NCBI RefSeq assembly: GCF_022748595.1
Contig: NZ_JALDSX010000016.1
Location: 1 to 64,000 of the forward strand
Direction: 5' to 3'
Origin: Brevibacterium sp. ZH18
GTDB lineage: Bacteria > Actinomycetota > Actinomycetes > Actinomycetales > Brevibacteriaceae
Length of the DNA stretch: 64,000 nt
Shown: piece after piece, positions 62,292-64,000 of the stretch
How positions within the stretch are numbered: position 1 is the stretch's first letter
Layout of the letters: the number at the start of each line of letters is the position of its first letter
Position numbers and translations under genes: made by a program
Notes under the pieces: model-generated
What the model was told of the DNA's origin: nothing
Database searches by the model: none
The model's input: only the letters and a program-made list of their open reading frames with translations

Positions 62292-63611
62292 ATGAGTGAT
62301 CTCACACGGACTTCCTCGACTGCTTTCTTCACCGATCAGTACGAATTGACGATGGTGCAGGCTGCCCTGGAATCGGGCGCCGCACACCGTCAGAGCCTGT
62401 TCGAAGTCTTCGGACGCAGCCTTCCCGCAGGCCGTCGCTACGGCGTGGTCGCCGGAACCGGTCGGGTCCTCGAGATGCTCAGAGACTTCCGCTTCGGCGA
62501 CGAGGAACTGAAGTTCCTCAGCCGCGAGAACATCGTCGATTCGACCACGATCGACTGGCTCGCCGACTACTCGTTCACAGGGAACATCCGCGGATATGCC
62601 GAGGGCGAGATCTACTTCCCAGGGTCCCCGCTGCTCACCATCGAAGCGACCTTTGCCGAGGGCGTCATCTTGGAGACCCTCATCCTCTCGGCCATGAACT
62701 ACGACTGTGCGGTCGCCTCGGCGGCGTCGCGCATGGCACAGGCAGCCGGCGATCGTCCCTGTGCGGAGATGGGCGGCCGACGCACCAATGAGCATGCTGC
62801 CGTCGCCGCGGCGCGGGCTGCGGTCATCGGCGGCTTCTCGTCGACGTCGAACCTCGCGGCCGGCCTCCGCTACGGACTGCGCACGATCGGCACCTCCGCG
62901 CACTCATTCACGCTCCTCCACGATTCGGAGCGGGAGGCCTTCGCCGCCCAACTCAAGTCATTGGGCACGGACACCACGCTCCTGCTCGACACCTATGACG
63001 TCGAAGAGGCGCTCAAGACCGCTGTCGAACTCACCGGAGGCAACCTCGGTGGGGTTCGCATCGATTCGGGCGACCTCATCGAACAGGCCAGCGAGGTACG
63101 GGCCGAACTCGACCGCCTCGGCGCGCGGGATACGACGATCACTGTCACCAGCGACCTCGACGAACACGCGATTGCGGCCCTGGCCGCGTCCCCCGTCGAC
63201 TCATACGGTGTCGGCACCCGTGTGGTCACCGGATCGGGTGCACCCGCGGCCGGACTCGTGTACAAGCTCGTGGCCCGGGCAGACGAGGCAGGCACATGGT
63301 CAGCCGTGGCGAAGAACTCCACCGGCAAACCCTCACGAGGCGGCAACAAGGAAGCCCTGCGTATCATCGACGGGGCCATCGCTGTCGAGGAGGCCGTCGG
63401 AATCCCGAATCTGCCTGACGATCTCGGAGACGGTCGTTCTCTGACCGTCGACCTCGTGGTCAACGGCGAAATCGACGAATCCTTCATCGGCGCCACCGGA
63501 GTGAAGAAGGCCTGCGCCCGCCACGACGAGTCCTTGGCCGAGCTGCCGCGCTCAGCACGGCGTATGCAGGACGGCGAACCCGCGATCCCGACGGTGTTCT
63601 ACTCGAACTGA
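62292..63611 (+). CDS. pncB: Nicotinate phosphoribosyltransferase
   Basis: A 439-residue enzyme of NAD salvage, nicotinate + PRPP to nicotinate mononucleotide. Family features: TDQYELTMVQAAL at 14-26, GRRTNEHAAVAAARAA, GTSAHSFTLLHDSE, DTYDVEEAL and VRIDSGDL. Divergent from clpS; the same clpS/pncB adjacency occurs in mycobacteria. Its substrate PRPP is the product of prs in this window. Confidence 0.96.
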   Translation: MSDLTRTSSTAFFTDQYELTMVQAALESGAAHRQSLFEVFGRSLPAGRRYGVVAGTGRVLEMLRDFRFGDEELKFLSRENIVDSTTIDWLADYSFTGNIRGYAEGEIYFPGSPLLTIEATFAEGVILETLILSAMNYDCAVASAASRMAQAAGDRPCAEMGGRRTNEHAAVAAARAAVIGGFSSTSNLAAGLRYGLRTIGTSAHSFTLLHDSEREAFAAQLKSLGTDTTLLLDTYDVEEALKTAVELTGGNLGGVRIDSGDLIEQASEVRAELDRLGARDTTITVTSDLDEHAIAALAASPVDSYGVGTRVVTGSGAPAAGLVYKLVARADEAGTWSAVAKNSTGKPSRGGNKEALRIIDGAIAVEEAVGIPNLPDDLGDGRSLTVDLVVNGEIDESFIGATGVKKACARHDESLAELPRSARRMQDGEPAIPTVFYSN

Positions 63612-63618
63612 GCCGCGG

Positions 63619-64000
63619 TCACTTCTTGCCGACGAACCAGCCCTGGAGCTTCTTGATCCGGGCTTGGATCTGCTCCTGAGTCGCTTGCGCCACGGCCGGA
63701 CCTCCACACGCTTTGCGGAGTTCGACGTGGACTGTCGCGTGCGGAGTTCCCGTCCGACGCGACCAGGCCCCGACGAGGCTCTGGAGCTGATTGCGCTCCT
63801 CCTTCATCGCCCTGTGGTCGAGTTCGCTCGGCACGACCTCCGGCGCCGGAGGGCCCGCGGCGTCCGTCTTCCGCTTGGCCTGGCGCGCCTGCTGAGTGCG
63901 CAGGAGTTCGTGGACCTGATCAGGTTCGAGCAGACCTGGAATGCCGATGAAGTCGAGTTCATCTTCGGAGCCGATCGCTCCCCCGGTGCCGAATTCGCCG
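63619..64000 (-). CDS. C-terminal part of a probable DEAD/DEAH-box helicase (partial)
   Basis: The frame is open from the right edge to a stop at 63619: 127 codons without the N-terminus. It reads DELDFIGIPGLLEPDQVHELL, a basic stretch (QARQAKRK) and LQSLVGAWSRRTGTPHATVHVELRKACGGPAVAQATQEQIQARIKKL, which resembles the C-terminal extension of actinobacterial DEAD/DEAH-box (SSL2/XPB-like) helicases. No catalytic motif is within the window, so the assignment rests on that tail only. It converges on pncB with a 7-bp gap. Confidence 0.65.
   Translation of the reverse strand, partial: GEFGTGGAIGSEDELDFIGIPGLLEPDQVHELLRTQQARQAKRKTDAAGPPAPEVVPSELDHRAMKEERNQLQSLVGAWSRRTGTPHATVHVELRKACGGPAVAQATQEQIQARIKKLQGWFVGKK

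Overview
The window is a high-G+C, densely coding bacterial chromosome segment with many GTG starts and 4-8 bp start/stop overlaps. The gene set is actinobacterial: an actinobacterial-type inositol-3-phosphate synthase, DUF501, DUF2017, DUF3017, DUF6350, the order mfd-mazG-eno-ftsB-DUF501-ppx, and glmU next to prs with rplY and pth. Content and gene order suggest a Micrococcales actinobacterium, possibly Brevibacterium-like; that genus call is inference. No rRNA, insertion sequence, prophage, CRISPR array, replication origin or attachment site was recognised. No gene-free stretch exceeds about 300 bp.

Layout. 1-8.5 kb: a DapA-family lyase/aldehyde dehydrogenase operon, a Bax-inhibitor-1 protein, an AbgT transporter, ino1 and prfC. 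8.6-20 kb: HrpA helicase, a DinB-fold protein, paired DUF202 proteins, an AEC transporter, a DUF1461 protein, PPK2 and an MFS transporter with a palindromic operator. 20-24.6 kb: a tRNA with a UAA anticodon, a Tat/lipoprotein amide hydrolase, a divergent HxlR regulator/NAD(P)-binding pair, and ndh under a probable Rex box. 24.7-35.3 kb: a subtilase, ppx, DUF501, ftsB, eno, a tyrosine phosphatase, mazG, csbD and mfd, all on the minus strand. 35.5-41.6 kb: rhomboid (plus), then pth, rplY, a hydrolase, prs, glmU and tRNA-Gln (minus). 41.6-52 kb: a small membrane protein, uvrD/pcrA, an orphan MT0933-type antitoxin, DUF3017-purH-purN, DUF6350 and a Pro/Gln-rich membrane protein. 52-59 kb: an amidase behind a dipeptide/oligopeptide ABC importer operon. 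59-64 kb: rdgB-rph-MBL-DUF2017-clpS, divergent pncB, and the C-terminal end of a probable helicase gene.

How genes fit together. purN, purH and prs serve nucleotide synthesis; rdgB and mazG sanitise NTP pools; PPK2 and Ppx are opposite sides of polyphosphate turnover; mfd and uvrD serve DNA repair; prfC, pth, rplY and hrpA serve translation and RNA; glmU and ftsB serve wall and division; ndh and pncB concern NAD(H). The dpp operon plus amidase looks like uptake and breakdown of an amide or peptide.

The most notable signals are non-coding: a Rex-like box in the ndh promoter; short imperfect tandem repeats just after the stop codons of nine genes; a recurring CCCCCGCCGAGG-type motif found in intergenic DNA and in-frame in linkers of unrelated proteins; a short-variable-loop tRNA with a leucine UAA anticodon; and several palindromic operators.
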